From assembly GCA_040235415.1 (NCBI GenBank), contig JBECKR010000161.1, positions 1 through 15,369 of the forward strand: DNA of 15,369 bases, read 5' to 3'. Position 1 is the stretch's first letter. Every line of letters begins with the position of its first letter. The stretch comes from JBECKR01 sp040235415. Its GTDB lineage: Bacteria; Acidobacteriota; Polarisedimenticolia; Polarisedimenticolales; Polarisedimenticolaceae. The notes under the pieces were generated by a model. The model searched no databases. It had not been told where the DNA came from and saw nothing but the letters and a program-made list of their open reading frames with translations. This document shows positions 1 through 7,981 of this stretch, in pieces. Made by a program: the position numbers and the translations under genes.

Positions 1-2840
1 GGCTCGGCGCGCTCGGAGCCCTCGACGCCGAGAGCGCGGCGACGCGCCTCGGGGAGCTCCGCGGGGCGCTCCCCAGCTGCGGGGATCCGGAGGCGCTCGC
101 CGCGCTCGCGGCGGCGCTGCTCCTCGCCGAGTACGACCGCCTCGGCCGCGCGCGGCTGCGCTCGGAATTCGCGCCGCTCGTCCTGGAGCAATCCGCGCGG
201 CGCCGCATCGCGCTCGTCTCGGCCATGGAGTACGCCGCCGGTCCCGCGACCCGTCGACTCGAATCCGGGCGTCCTGGCCCGCACGCGGCGACGAACCTGG
301 CCTACGACCTCTGGGTGCACGGCGCGCTCGCTCAGACCGGCTTCAAGTCCTCGCTGACGCTGTACGACGCCGACGGCGTCGCGCTCGGGCACTTCGGGTT
401 CGACGTGCCGGAGCTCGACGAGGAGGTCGAACCTCGCGCGATCCCGGCGGACCGCGTGCGCATCCGCGAGGAGCCGTTCCAGCCGATCGCCACGGTCCGG
501 CAGCGCCTGATCCACGCCGAGGTCGCACTGACGTCGGGAGACCGCGTCTTGGGCTTGCTCGTGGGGCATGTCCTCGACGAGCCGGACGATCTGCCGTTTC
601 TGCCGGGAGTTCGCGCCTACCTCAGGCACCTCGGACCGGTGCGGGCCGGCACGCCGGAGGACGCCGCGGGAACGCCCGAGTACGTCGTGTACTCGCCCTA
701 CGGCGGCGTCCGCTCGCAAACCCTGGGGCAGGCCCCGGCGTGGACCTACGCCTTCGAGAAGGCCGCGCTCGAGGGCCGCACCGTGCGGGTCGACGTCGGG
801 GGCGACCCGTACGTCGCTCTCCCGCTCGTCGAGACGACGCGCCTGCACCTGCTGCTGCTGCCGGCGCCGACGTTCCTCGAGCGGGCCGGGACGTTCGTCC
901 GCGTCTTGCTGGTCGCTCTCGCGGTGCTCGCGATCGCGACGCTCGCCGGCGTCGTGCTGCGGCGCGGCGGGCCCGCCCGGCTCGCCACCGGCCTGCGGCG
1001 CTCGTACTACCGCAAGCTGCTCGTCACCCTGCTGCTCGCCTCGGTCCTCCCGACGATCGGGCTTTCGCTGCTGCTGCGGGGGTACCTCGCCGCGCGTGGC
1101 GAGGCGGTGGCGATCGATTCCGCCTCGCAGCTCGCCAAGGTCGCGCAGCGCGTCGTCGAGGACTACTCCGAGAGCCAATCCGACGCGCAAAGCCTGGTCC
1201 TTCCCGACGACGCGCTGCTGTACTGGCTACGCCGGCTCGTCGGCCAGGACATCCACCTCTACGAGAACGGCACGCTGCTCGCGAGCTCGAAACGGGAGCT
1301 GTTCGACGCAGGACTGCTCCTCCCTCGGCTCCCGAGCGACGTGCACCTGCGGGTCATCCAGCAGAACCGGCCCGTCGTCGTGGTCCCCGAGCGGCTCGGC
1401 GGCCTGACGGTCCCGGTCGCGTACGCTCCGGTGAACCTCGAGCGCGGCGGGCGGCGGCTCGTCGTCGCGGTGCCCATCGTGCTGCACCAGCCGGAGATCC
1501 GGCGCGCGGTCGATCGCATGGCGGAATCGCTGCTGCTCGGGACGTTTCTGCTCGCCGTGCTGCTGACCGCCGCGGCGGCCTGGATGGCGCGGGTCGTGGT
1601 CCGGCCGGTGCGGGCCCTGGTGCGCGCGTCCGGTCGCATCGCGAGCGGCGACTACACCACGCGCCTCGAGTCCGGCTCCGAGGACGAGCTCGCCGAGGCG
1701 ACGCGCGGCTTCAACGCCATGGTCGCCGCTCTCGCCTCGCAGCGCGCCGACCTCGAGCGGCGCCGCGACTACATGGAAGCGCTCCTGCGCAACGCGACCA
1801 CCGGCGTCGTCTCGACCGATCCCGAGGGCCGCATCGTGACGCTGAACCCGGCGGCCCAGGATCTCCTCCGAGGGCCGGACGGCCCACCTCGGGGGGGTCG
1901 TCCGCTGGTCTCGGAGGTCGCGCGGGTTCGCGGGCTCGAGCCTCTGGCGCGAGCGCTCGAGGCTTTGCCGCCCTCGACCGAGGGGCTCGACGTCGATCTC
2001 CCCGCGGGCGACACCGTCCGCCGGCTGCGCCTGGTGCGCGCCGCCCTGCCGGACCCGTCCGGCGGCCCGCCCGGCGCGCTGCTGCTGCTCGAGGACGTCA
2101 CCGATCTGATGCGGCGCAACCAGCTGGAGGCCTGGGCCGAGATGGCCCGGGCGATCGCGCACGAGATCAAGAACCCGCTGACGCCGATCCAGCTCTCGAC
2201 CGAGCATCTGGAGCGTCTCCTGCGGGATCGCGGCGCGCTCCCCTCTTCGGAGATCGAGACCTGTCTCGGGACCGTCATGAAACAGGTCCGGGCGTTGCGA
2301 GAGATCGCCGGCGAGTTCTCGGCGTACGCGAAGCTCCCGGTGCTCGCCCCGGCGCCCGTCGATCCCTCCGCCTTCCTCGCGGAGACGATCCGGCCGTACC
2401 GCGACGCACCCCCCGACGGCGTCGAGGTCGTCGAGTCCTACGCAGTCTGCCCGGCGGTCCCGATCGACCGCCGCGTCCTTTCACGGGCCGTCGTCAACCT
2501 CGTCGAGAACGCGCTGCACGCCATGCCCCGGGGGGGAGAGCTACGGGTCGAGTCCGCCGTCGTCGACGACGGCCGCAGGGTCCGGATGACGATCGCCGAC
2601 ACCGGCTCGGGGATCGGGAGCGACGTGCGCGCCCGCCTGTTCGAGCCGTACTTCTCCACGAAGTCCGCCGGAACCGGGCTCGGCCTGGCCATCGTGCGGC
2701 GATCGGTCGAGGCCCACGGCGGTTCGATCGAGCTCGAGACCGCCGAGGGCCGCGGGACACGGTTCCACCTCCTCCTGCCGGTCGCACCGCCCGCGGAGCC
2801 GGGTCGGGACATTGACCCCCCGCGACGCTCGTCCCTATAG
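1..2840 (+). CDS. NtrY-like membrane sensor histidine kinase (5' end outside window)
   Basis: A membrane histidine kinase that would autophosphorylate and pass the phosphate to a response regulator not seen here. The frame is open from base 3 with no stop, and the translation upstream of the first ATG (225) looks coding, so the gene begins left of the window. Order: an extracytoplasmic region up to about 890; membrane helix 894-960; a short basic cytoplasmic linker; helix about 1017-1085; a second extracytoplasmic region about 1088-1530; helix 1530-1600; HAMP about 1600-1745; PAS-like segment about 1780-1880 (TGVVSTDPEGRIVTLNPAA); HisKA H-box AHEIKNPLTPIQ with the phospho-accepting His codon at 2160-2162; then HATPase_c with N-box NLVENALHAM (2496-2525), G1 DTGSGIG (2598-2618) and G2 GTGLGLAI (2670-2693). 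HEIKNPLTPIQ is typical of NtrY-type kinases. The signal sensed is unknown. The family is certain; the NtrY-like label is inference. Confidence 0.93.
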   Translation, partial: LGALGALDAESAATRLGELRGALPSCGDPEALAALAAALLLAEYDRLGRARLRSEFAPLVLEQSARRRIALVSAMEYAAGPATRRLESGRPGPHAATNLAYDLWVHGALAQTGFKSSLTLYDADGVALGHFGFDVPELDEEVEPRAIPADRVRIREEPFQPIATVRQRLIHAEVALTSGDRVLGLLVGHVLDEPDDLPFLPGVRAYLRHLGPVRAGTPEDAAGTPEYVVYSPYGGVRSQTLGQAPAWTYAFEKAALEGRTVRVDVGGDPYVALPLVETTRLHLLLLPAPTFLERAGTFVRVLLVALAVLAIATLAGVVLRRGGPARLATGLRRSYYRKLLVTLLLASVLPTIGLSLLLRGYLAARGEAVAIDSASQLAKVAQRVVEDYSESQSDAQSLVLPDDALLYWLRRLVGQDIHLYENGTLLASSKRELFDAGLLLPRLPSDVHLRVIQQNRPVVVVPERLGGLTVPVAYAPVNLERGGRRLVVAVPIVLHQPEIRRAVDRMAESLLLGTFLLAVLLTAAAAWMARVVVRPVRALVRASGRIASGDYTTRLESGSEDELAEATRGFNAMVAALASQRADLERRRDYMEALLRNATTGVVSTDPEGRIVTLNPAAQDLLRGPDGPPRGGRPLVSEVARVRGLEPLARALEALPPSTEGLDVDLPAGDTVRRLRLVRAALPDPSGGPPGALLLLEDVTDLMRRNQLEAWAEMARAIAHEIKNPLTPIQLSTEHLERLLRDRGALPSSEIETCLGTVMKQVRALREIAGEFSAYAKLPVLAPAPVDPSAFLAETIRPYRDAPPDGVEVVESYAVCPAVPIDRRVLSRAVVNLVENALHAMPRGGELRVESAVVDDGRRVRMTIADTGSGIGSDVRARLFEPYFSTKSAGTGLGLAIVRRSVEAHGGSIELETAEGRGTRFHLLLPVAPPAEPGRDIDPPRRSSL

Positions 2841-2841
2841 T
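2812..2841 (+). promoter_or_regulatory. Predicted sigma-70 promoter for the transporter operon
   Basis: TTGACC at 2812-2817 and TATAGT at 2836-2841 are separated by 18 bases. TATAGT contains the TAG stop codon of the sensor kinase gene (2838-2840). Transcription would start near 2848, leaving a leader of about 17 bases that holds the ribosome-binding site AGGGGAGG (2851-2858), 6 bases before the GTG at 2865. AT-rich hexamers are rare in this DNA, which supports the call, but it rests on pattern alone. Confidence 0.5.
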
Positions 2842-2864
2842 TCGCGTCGGAGGGGAGGTCCGAG

Positions 2865-4517
2865 GTGAGCGCTCACGTCATCCGATCCCGCGGCGCCTCG
2901 GGCGTCGTGCTCGCGGCGCTCGCGCTGACTGCGCTCGCGGACTGCTCGACGGGAGGGGCGCCGTCCCCCGCGCCCCGGCCCGCGGGTCCGGTCGCCGGCG
3001 GGACGCTCGTCGTCGGGAGCCCGACCGACGTCGATTCCTGGAACGAGTACCTCGCGAGGCAGTCGTTCAGCGCGAAGATCCTCGGCCTGCTGTACCTGCG
3101 GCTCGCGCGCGAGGTCGACGGCCCGCACGGCGGCCGCGACTTCGAGCCGGGCCTCGCGGAATCCTGGACGTTCTCGGCGGACGGCCGCGAGCTGACGTTC
3201 CGCCTCCGAACCGCGGACTGGAGCGACGGGACCCGGGTCACGGCGGAAGACGTGCGGTTCAGCTGGAGGGCGCAGACCTCGCCCGAGGTCGCCTGGGCCG
3301 GCGCGGCGGCGAAGGCGGCGATCCGCGACGTCGAGGTCGTCGACCCGCGGACGGTGCGGTTTTGGTTCGATCGCCCGTATCCGTTCGCGCTCGCGGACGC
3401 GGTCGACGGCGGCATCCTCCCGGAGCACGTCTACGGCGCCGTGCCGTTCGGCGAGTGGCGCACGCACGACTGGACCCAGGCCGCGCGGGTCACGAGCGGT
3501 CCGTTCGTGCTGGAGGAGCACGACCCCGCCGCCGAGATCCGCCTCGCGCGCAACCCGCGCTACCTTGCCGCGCCGCTTCCCCGTCTCGATCGCGTCGTCG
3601 TTCGGATCGTGCCCGACATGGGCAACCTCGTGACCCAGACGCTGTCGGGGGCGATCGACCTCGTGGAGGGGGTGCCGCCGCGCGACGCCGCGCGCGTCGC
3701 CGCCGCTCCGGGCGTCGCGATCCGGGCGTTCGACTTCCCGAACTACGACTACGTCGGTTGGAACGAGGAGCGCGCGCCGCTGGGAGACGCCGAGATCCGC
3801 CGCGCGCTGACGCTCGCGATCGACCGCCGCGCGCTCGTCGACGAGGTGCTGTACGGCTACGGACGGGTCGCGGCCGGACCGATCCCCTCGGCCGCGTGGG
3901 GCTTCGACGCCGACCTCGAGCCGTGGCCGTACGATCCCGAGCGCGCGCGCGCGATCTTGAGCGCGCGCGGCTTCCGCCCGCGGCCGAGCGACGGCATGCT
4001 CGAGCGGGACGGGCACCCGTTCTCGATCACGCTCGCGACGAACGTCGGCAACGAGGTCCGAGCGGCGTGCGCCGTGAAGATCCAAGCGCAGCTGCGGCGG
4101 GTCGGCGTCGCGGTCGACGTGCTGCCGCCGATGGAGATGCGGGCGTTCGTGTCCCGCAACATGGCGGGCGACTTCGACGCCTACGTCGGCGGGTGGACGT
4201 TCACGTCGGGCCGCGCCGAGCTCCGGACGCTGTTCGGCTCCGGCTCGATCCCGCCCGACGGGTTCGACGTCGTGCGCTACCGCTCGGCCGAGGTCGACGC
4301 CCTGCTCGATCGCGCCGACGCCGCGGCGGACTCCGGCACGCTGCGCGACGCCGTGCGCGCCGTCGCCCGGCGGATCCACGACGATCAGCCGTACACGTTC
4401 CTGTTCGAGACGCGTCGTCTCGCCGCGGTGCGCGACCGGGTCCGCGGGCTGCGGTTCGATGTCCCGGGGGACTCGCTGGCGCGGCTCGACGAGGTCTGGC
4501 TCGCCGCGGTGGAGTGA
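2865..4517 (+). CDS. Family 5 extracellular solute-binding protein of a peptide-type ABC transporter
   Basis: The periplasmic binding component (SBP_bac_5; DppA/OppA/NikA class) of an ABC importer; 550 residues, normal for the family. A hydrophobic signal sequence spans residues 12-26 and Cys27 follows in LADC. This resembles a lipoprotein cleavage site, although Asp at position -1 is atypical. A Pro/Gly/Ala-rich linker leads into GGTLVVGSPTDVDSWNEY. The family hallmark around residues 106-136 is clear (SWTFSADGRELTFRLR, then WSDGTRVTAEDVRFSW), as is the later region NYDYVGWNEERAPL followed by IRRALTLAIDRRALVDEV. The GTG start is chosen because GAGGGGAGG lies 6 bases upstream and it gives a complete signal peptide. 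Two permease genes follow directly, 6 bases away. The substrate could be di- or oligopeptides, or another small molecule handled by this broad family; the sequence does not decide it. Confidence 0.92.
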   Translation: MSAHVIRSRGASGVVLAALALTALADCSTGGAPSPAPRPAGPVAGGTLVVGSPTDVDSWNEYLARQSFSAKILGLLYLRLAREVDGPHGGRDFEPGLAESWTFSADGRELTFRLRTADWSDGTRVTAEDVRFSWRAQTSPEVAWAGAAAKAAIRDVEVVDPRTVRFWFDRPYPFALADAVDGGILPEHVYGAVPFGEWRTHDWTQAARVTSGPFVLEEHDPAAEIRLARNPRYLAAPLPRLDRVVVRIVPDMGNLVTQTLSGAIDLVEGVPPRDAARVAAAPGVAIRAFDFPNYDYVGWNEERAPLGDAEIRRALTLAIDRRALVDEVLYGYGRVAAGPIPSAAWGFDADLEPWPYDPERARAILSARGFRPRPSDGMLERDGHPFSITLATNVGNEVRAACAVKIQAQLRRVGVAVDVLPPMEMRAFVSRNMAGDFDAYVGGWTFTSGRAELRTLFGSGSIPPDGFDVVRYRSAEVDALLDRADAAADSGTLRDAVRAVARRIHDDQPYTFLFETRRLAAVRDRVRGLRFDVPGDSLARLDEVWLAAVE

Positions 4518-4523
4518 GGACGC

Positions 4524-5513
4524 ATGGGGCGTTACGCGCTCAGGCGCCTGGCCGTCGCGGTGCCGCTCGCGCTCGCCGCGGCGACCCTGGTCTTCGCCCT
4601 CCTCGAGACGGCTCCGGGGTCGCCCGCGGACCTCTGGCTCGGCGACCGACCGCTCCCGCCCGAGGTGCGAGCCCGCCTCGAGCACGCCTACGGCTTCGAC
4701 CGTCCGGCGCCGGAGCGGTACCTGCGATGGCTCGAGGCGGTGTGCCTCCACGGAGAGCTCGGATGGTCGAGCCTGCGCTCGATGCCGGTCTCCCGTGCGA
4801 TCGGCATCGCCCTGCCGCCGACCCTGCTGCTCGGCGGCGCCGCGCTCCTCATCCACCTGGCGCTCGGCCTCGCCCTCGGGATGTGGAGCGCCTCCCGCCG
4901 CCGGCGGGGACGCGAGGCGGTCTCGCTGGCCGCGGTCGTGCTCTACGCCCTGCCGACGTTCTGGCTCGGACTGATGGCGATCCTGCTGCTCGCGGTCGCG
5001 GTGCCGCTGTTCCCGCCGTCGTCGATGGCGAGCGTCGGCGCCGAGGACTGGGGGACGTTGCGCCGCGCGGCCGACGTCGCGTGGCATGCGGCGCTGCCCG
5101 CGATCGTCCTGGGCGCCGGCTCCGCCGCCGGCCTCGCCCGCTTCGTCCGCTCCGGCGTCCTCGAGTCGATGGGTCAGGAGTTCGTCCGAGCGGCACGAGC
5201 CCGGGGACTCGCGCGTCGTCAGGTGCTGAGGGCCCACGTCCTGCGGACCGCGCTGCTCCCGGTCGTGACCCTGCTCGGGTTGTCCGTTCCGGTCCTGGTC
5301 TCCGGCAGCCTCGTCGTCGAGGTCGTGTTCGCGTGGCCGGGGATGGGACGCCTGACCTACGACGCGATCCGCGCCCACGACGTCCCCCTCGTCCTCGGCG
5401 CGACCCTCCTCGCGACCGCCCTGGTCGTGGTCGGGAACCTCGCCGCCGACCTCGCCACCGCGGCCGTCGATCCGCGCGTCCGCCTCGGGCGAGGCGCCGG
5501 GGGGCGAACGTGA
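4524..5513 (+). CDS. DppB-type ABC transporter permease
   Basis: The first integral-membrane subunit of the peptide/nickel-type importer; 329 residues, usual length. The N-terminal helix (residues about 8-30) is followed by a periplasmic segment with the family features LPPEVRARLEHAYGFDRP and LGWSSLRSMPVSRAI. Membrane helices follow at about 98-120, 133-163, 190-208, 244-268 and 288-312. The cytoplasmic EAA loop that contacts the ATPase is at about 217-240 (EFVRAARARGLARRQVLRAH), and the conserved VFAWPGMGRLTYDAI follows at 268-282. The ATG is preceded by GTGAGGA and starts 6 bases after the binding-protein stop. The stop overlaps the start of the next permease gene (GTGA at 5510-5513), so translation is probably coupled. 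No ATPase gene accompanies the set in this window. Confidence 0.92.
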   Translation: MGRYALRRLAVAVPLALAAATLVFALLETAPGSPADLWLGDRPLPPEVRARLEHAYGFDRPAPERYLRWLEAVCLHGELGWSSLRSMPVSRAIGIALPPTLLLGGAALLIHLALGLALGMWSASRRRRGREAVSLAAVVLYALPTFWLGLMAILLLAVAVPLFPPSSMASVGAEDWGTLRRAADVAWHAALPAIVLGAGSAAGLARFVRSGVLESMGQEFVRAARARGLARRQVLRAHVLRTALLPVVTLLGLSVPVLVSGSLVVEVVFAWPGMGRLTYDAIRAHDVPLVLGATLLATALVVVGNLAADLATAAVDPRVRLGRGAGGRT

Positions 5514-6508
5514 ACCGGAGGATCGCGATCGGGACGGCGCCGCTCGTGCTGCTCGCCGCGGCGGCGCTGGCGGCGCCGTGGCTCGGACTTCCCGATCCGA
5601 ACGCCCAGCCGGACGGGCTCGTCCTCCGGGACCTCCCCCCCGGCGCCGTGGGCCATGCGTTCGCCCTCGCGGACGGCGACGAGGTGTGGGTGACCACGTG
5701 GGAGCGGCTCCCCGACGGCGGGGTGCGCTACCGCCGCGGCGAGCACAGCGCGGTGCTGGGCGCGGAGCGCCTGGCGGGCGGTTCGCCCGAATCGGCGCTG
5801 CGGACGCGGCATTTCCCGCTCGGCACCGACGCCTACGGCCGGGACCTGCTGAGTCGCCTCGTCTGGGGCGGTCGGATCTCGCTGTTCGTCGGCCTCCTCG
5901 GCGCCGCGCTCGCGCTCGCCGCCGGCGCCTCCGTCGGGCTCGCCGCCGGCCTCTCCCGGGGACGGGTCGACGCCCTCCTGATGCGCGGGACCGACGTCGT
6001 GCTCGCGATCCCGCGGCTGTTTCTCGCGCTCCTGATCGTCGCTCTCCACGGCGCGTCGCTCGGGACGACCGTCGCGGTGCTCGGCGCGACGACCTGGATG
6101 GCGGCCGCGCGGCTTACCCGCGCCGAGGTCCTGTCGCTGCGCGAGCGCGGGTTCGTCCAGGCCGCACGCGCGTCCGGCGCCGGGCCGTGGCGGCGGGCGT
6201 GGCGCCACGTGTTCCCCGGCGCCGCCGTGCCGCTCCTGGTGGAAGGCGCGCTCCGGATGGGCGACACCATCCTGCTCGAAGCCTCCCTCTCCTTCCTCGG
6301 GTTCGGCGTTCCCCCGCCGACGCCGTCGTGGGGCAACCTCGTCGCGGACGGCAAGGACCGACTGGCCGACGCGTGGTGGATCGCCACGCTGCCGGGGATC
6401 GCGGTCGCGCTGACCGTCATCGCGTTGAACCTCGTCGCCGACGGCGTTCGAGAGCGGCTCGGCGGCGGTCGCGCCTCGCTGCTGGGAGACGGCGGCGGCA
6501 CCGCGTAG
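5510..6508 (+). CDS. DppC-type ABC transporter permease with an enlarged N-terminal periplasmic segment
   Basis: The second permease subunit; 332 residues from the GTG at 5510, which overlaps the previous stop by 4 bases. This start gives a basic N-terminus (NRR) and one membrane helix (residues 7-24). The conserved FPLGTDAYGRDLLSRLVWGGRIS is at 102-124. Further helices and the EAA loop (ERGFVQAARASGAGPWRRAWRH, part of 212-233) follow, then LLEASLSFLGFGVPPPTPSWGNL (255-277). Between helix 1 and the PLGTD motif lie about 75 residues (27-101) that include a charged, probably folded stretch (DGDEVWVTTWERLPDGG). Ordinary DppC proteins usually have a much shorter connection here. A much longer open stretch in this frame upstream is not coding. 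The dehydrogenase gene begins 9 bases after the stop. Confidence 0.9.
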   Translation: MNRRIAIGTAPLVLLAAAALAAPWLGLPDPNAQPDGLVLRDLPPGAVGHAFALADGDEVWVTTWERLPDGGVRYRRGEHSAVLGAERLAGGSPESALRTRHFPLGTDAYGRDLLSRLVWGGRISLFVGLLGAALALAAGASVGLAAGLSRGRVDALLMRGTDVVLAIPRLFLALLIVALHGASLGTTVAVLGATTWMAAARLTRAEVLSLRERGFVQAARASGAGPWRRAWRHVFPGAAVPLLVEGALRMGDTILLEASLSFLGFGVPPPTPSWGNLVADGKDRLADAWWIATLPGIAVALTVIALNLVADGVRERLGGGRASLLGDGGGTA

Positions 6509-6511
6509 TAT
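6483..6511 (+). promoter_or_regulatory. Possible leaderless promoter for the dehydrogenase gene
   Basis: TAGTAT at 6506-6511 includes the permease stop codon TAG and lies 6 bases before the ATG at 6518, the spacing expected for a -10 hexamer of a leaderless transcript. A weak -35 candidate, TGGGAG (6483-6488), is 17 bases upstream. No Shine-Dalgarno sequence is visible in 6509-6517 (TATTCCCGC), unlike most other genes here. The alternative is translation by re-initiation after the permease. Confidence 0.3.
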
Positions 6512-6517
6512 TCCCGC

Positions 6518-7981
6518 ATGGAGACGATCCGGAACTTCATCGACGGCGAGATGGCCCCCCCGGCCGCGGGGCGGTACCTCGACAACCTCGAGCCGGCCAC
6601 CGGCCGGGTGTACTCGCGGGTGCCCGCGAGCGACGCCGACGACATCGCTCGCGCCGTCGCCGCGGCGGCGCGAGCCTTCCCCGCGTGGTCGGCGACGCCG
6701 GTCGAGGAGCGCTCGCGTCGCCTGCTGCGCGTCGCGGACGGGATCGAGACCGATCTCGAGCGCTTCGCGCGGGCGGAGTCGATCGACACCGGGAAGCCCG
6801 TCGCGCTGGCGCGCGAGGTCGACGTGCCCCGCGCGATCCGGAATTTCCGGTTCTTCGCGACCGCCATCGTGCACTTCGCCTCCGAAGCCCACGTCACGGA
6901 CCGGCTCGCGGTCAACTACACGCTGCGCCGTGCTCGGGGCGTGGCCGGGTTGATCTCGCCCTGGAACCTCCCGCTGTACCTCTTGTCGTGGAAAGTCGCG
7001 CCCGCGCTGGCGACCGGCAACACCGCCGTGGCGAAGCCGTCCGAGATCACCCCGATGACCGCGTACCTCCTGAGCGAGGTCGTGCGCGAGGCGGGCCTAC
7101 CTCCCGGCGTTCTGAACGTCGTCCACGGTCCGGGCGCGCCGACCGGCGCCGCGCTCGTCGAGCACGACGGGGTCGCGACGCTGTCGTTCACCGGCGGCAC
7201 CGCTACCGGACGCGTCATCGCGAGATCCGCCGCGGAGCGGTTCAAGAAGGTCGCGCTCGAGATGGGCGGCAAGAACCCGACCGTCGTGTTCGCGGACGCG
7301 GACCTCGACGACGCGCTGGACGCCGCGGTGCGGGCGGGGTTCTCGAACCAGGGCGAGATCTGCCTGTGCGGATCGCGGATCCTGGTCGAAGCGACGGTCC
7401 ACGACCGCTTCGTCGAACGCCTCGTCGACCGCGTCTCGCGCCTGCATGTCGGCGATCCGCTCGAGGACGGCACGGACCAGGGGGCGCTCGTCTCCGCGGC
7501 GCACCTCGACAAGGTCGCGTCCTACGTCGCCCTCGCGCGGCGCGAGGGCGGCGCGATCCTGTGCGGTGGCGAGCGCGCGCCGGCGCCGAACGCGCGCTGC
7601 CGCGACGGGCTGTTCTACCGCCCCACGGTCGTCGTGGGCCTCGCCCCGTCGTGCCGCGTGAATCAGGAGGAGATCTTCGGCCCGGTCGTGAGCGTGCTGC
7701 CGTTCCGTGACGAGGACGAGGCCGTCGCCGTGGCCAACGGCACGCCGTACGGCCTGTCGGCGTCGCTTTGGACGACGAACCTCGCTCGCGCGCATCGCGT
7801 CGCCGATCGGCTCGACTGCGGCACGGTCTGGGTCAACTGCTGGATGCTGCGCGACCTCCGGGTGCCGTTCGGCGGCACCAAGGAGAGCGGGGTCGGCAGA
7901 GAGGGGGGCCTCGAGGCGTTGCGGTTCTTCACGGAGCCGAAGAACGTCTGCGTCCGGGTCGACGCAGGAGGAGGTCGATGA
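6518..7981 (+). CDS. nbaE: 2-aminomuconate 6-semialdehyde dehydrogenase (aldehyde dehydrogenase family)
   Basis: An NAD-dependent aldehyde dehydrogenase of 487 residues that would oxidise 2-aminomuconate 6-semialdehyde to 2-aminomuconate in the cytoplasm. Catalytic residues are visible: Asn150 in ISPWNLPLYLLSWKVAP, Glu248 in LEMGGKNP, and nucleophile Cys282 in NQGEICLCGSR. FTGGTATG (224-231) lies in the cofactor-binding region. NQGEICLC and SPWNLPLYLL match the subgroup of human ALDH8A1 and bacterial AmnC/NbaE rather than betaine or generic ALDHs. The start at 6518 gives the N-terminus expected of the family (NFIDGE) although no ribosome-binding site is seen. Context supports the substrate: a RidA-family deaminase follows with an ATGA overlap, and the enzymes making the semialdehyde are encoded convergently nearby. 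A related semialdehyde (for example 2-hydroxymuconate semialdehyde) is the main alternative substrate. Confidence 0.88.
   Translation: METIRNFIDGEMAPPAAGRYLDNLEPATGRVYSRVPASDADDIARAVAAAARAFPAWSATPVEERSRRLLRVADGIETDLERFARAESIDTGKPVALAREVDVPRAIRNFRFFATAIVHFASEAHVTDRLAVNYTLRRARGVAGLISPWNLPLYLLSWKVAPALATGNTAVAKPSEITPMTAYLLSEVVREAGLPPGVLNVVHGPGAPTGAALVEHDGVATLSFTGGTATGRVIARSAAERFKKVALEMGGKNPTVVFADADLDDALDAAVRAGFSNQGEICLCGSRILVEATVHDRFVERLVDRVSRLHVGDPLEDGTDQGALVSAAHLDKVASYVALARREGGAILCGGERAPAPNARCRDGLFYRPTVVVGLAPSCRVNQEEIFGPVVSVLPFRDEDEAVAVANGTPYGLSASLWTTNLARAHRVADRLDCGTVWVNCWMLRDLRVPFGGTKESGVGREGGLEALRFFTEPKNVCVRVDAGGGR

Noticed and set aside
225..227. ATG as the true start of the sensor kinase
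   Set aside because: The frame is open and protein-like for 74 codons before it, to the window edge. No ribosome-binding site precedes it, and a kinase of this type needs upstream membrane anchoring.
3941..3969. GCGCGC runs flanking GATCTTGA, a possible stem-loop
   Set aside because: It lies inside the binding-protein gene and encodes the Arg/Ala-rich PERARAILSARGF region common to the family. It is followed by no T tract.
2835..5378. 847-codon open frame on the minus strand
   Set aside because: It is opposite clear transporter genes, its composition is Arg/Asp/Glu-rich without motifs, and such open frames are expected in DNA of this GC content.
3362..5509. Long open frame on the plus strand running into the second permease gene
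   Set aside because: It overlaps the binding-protein and first-permease genes in another frame and reads as Arg/Pro/Ala-rich low-complexity protein. Only the part from the GTG at 5510 looks like a real protein.
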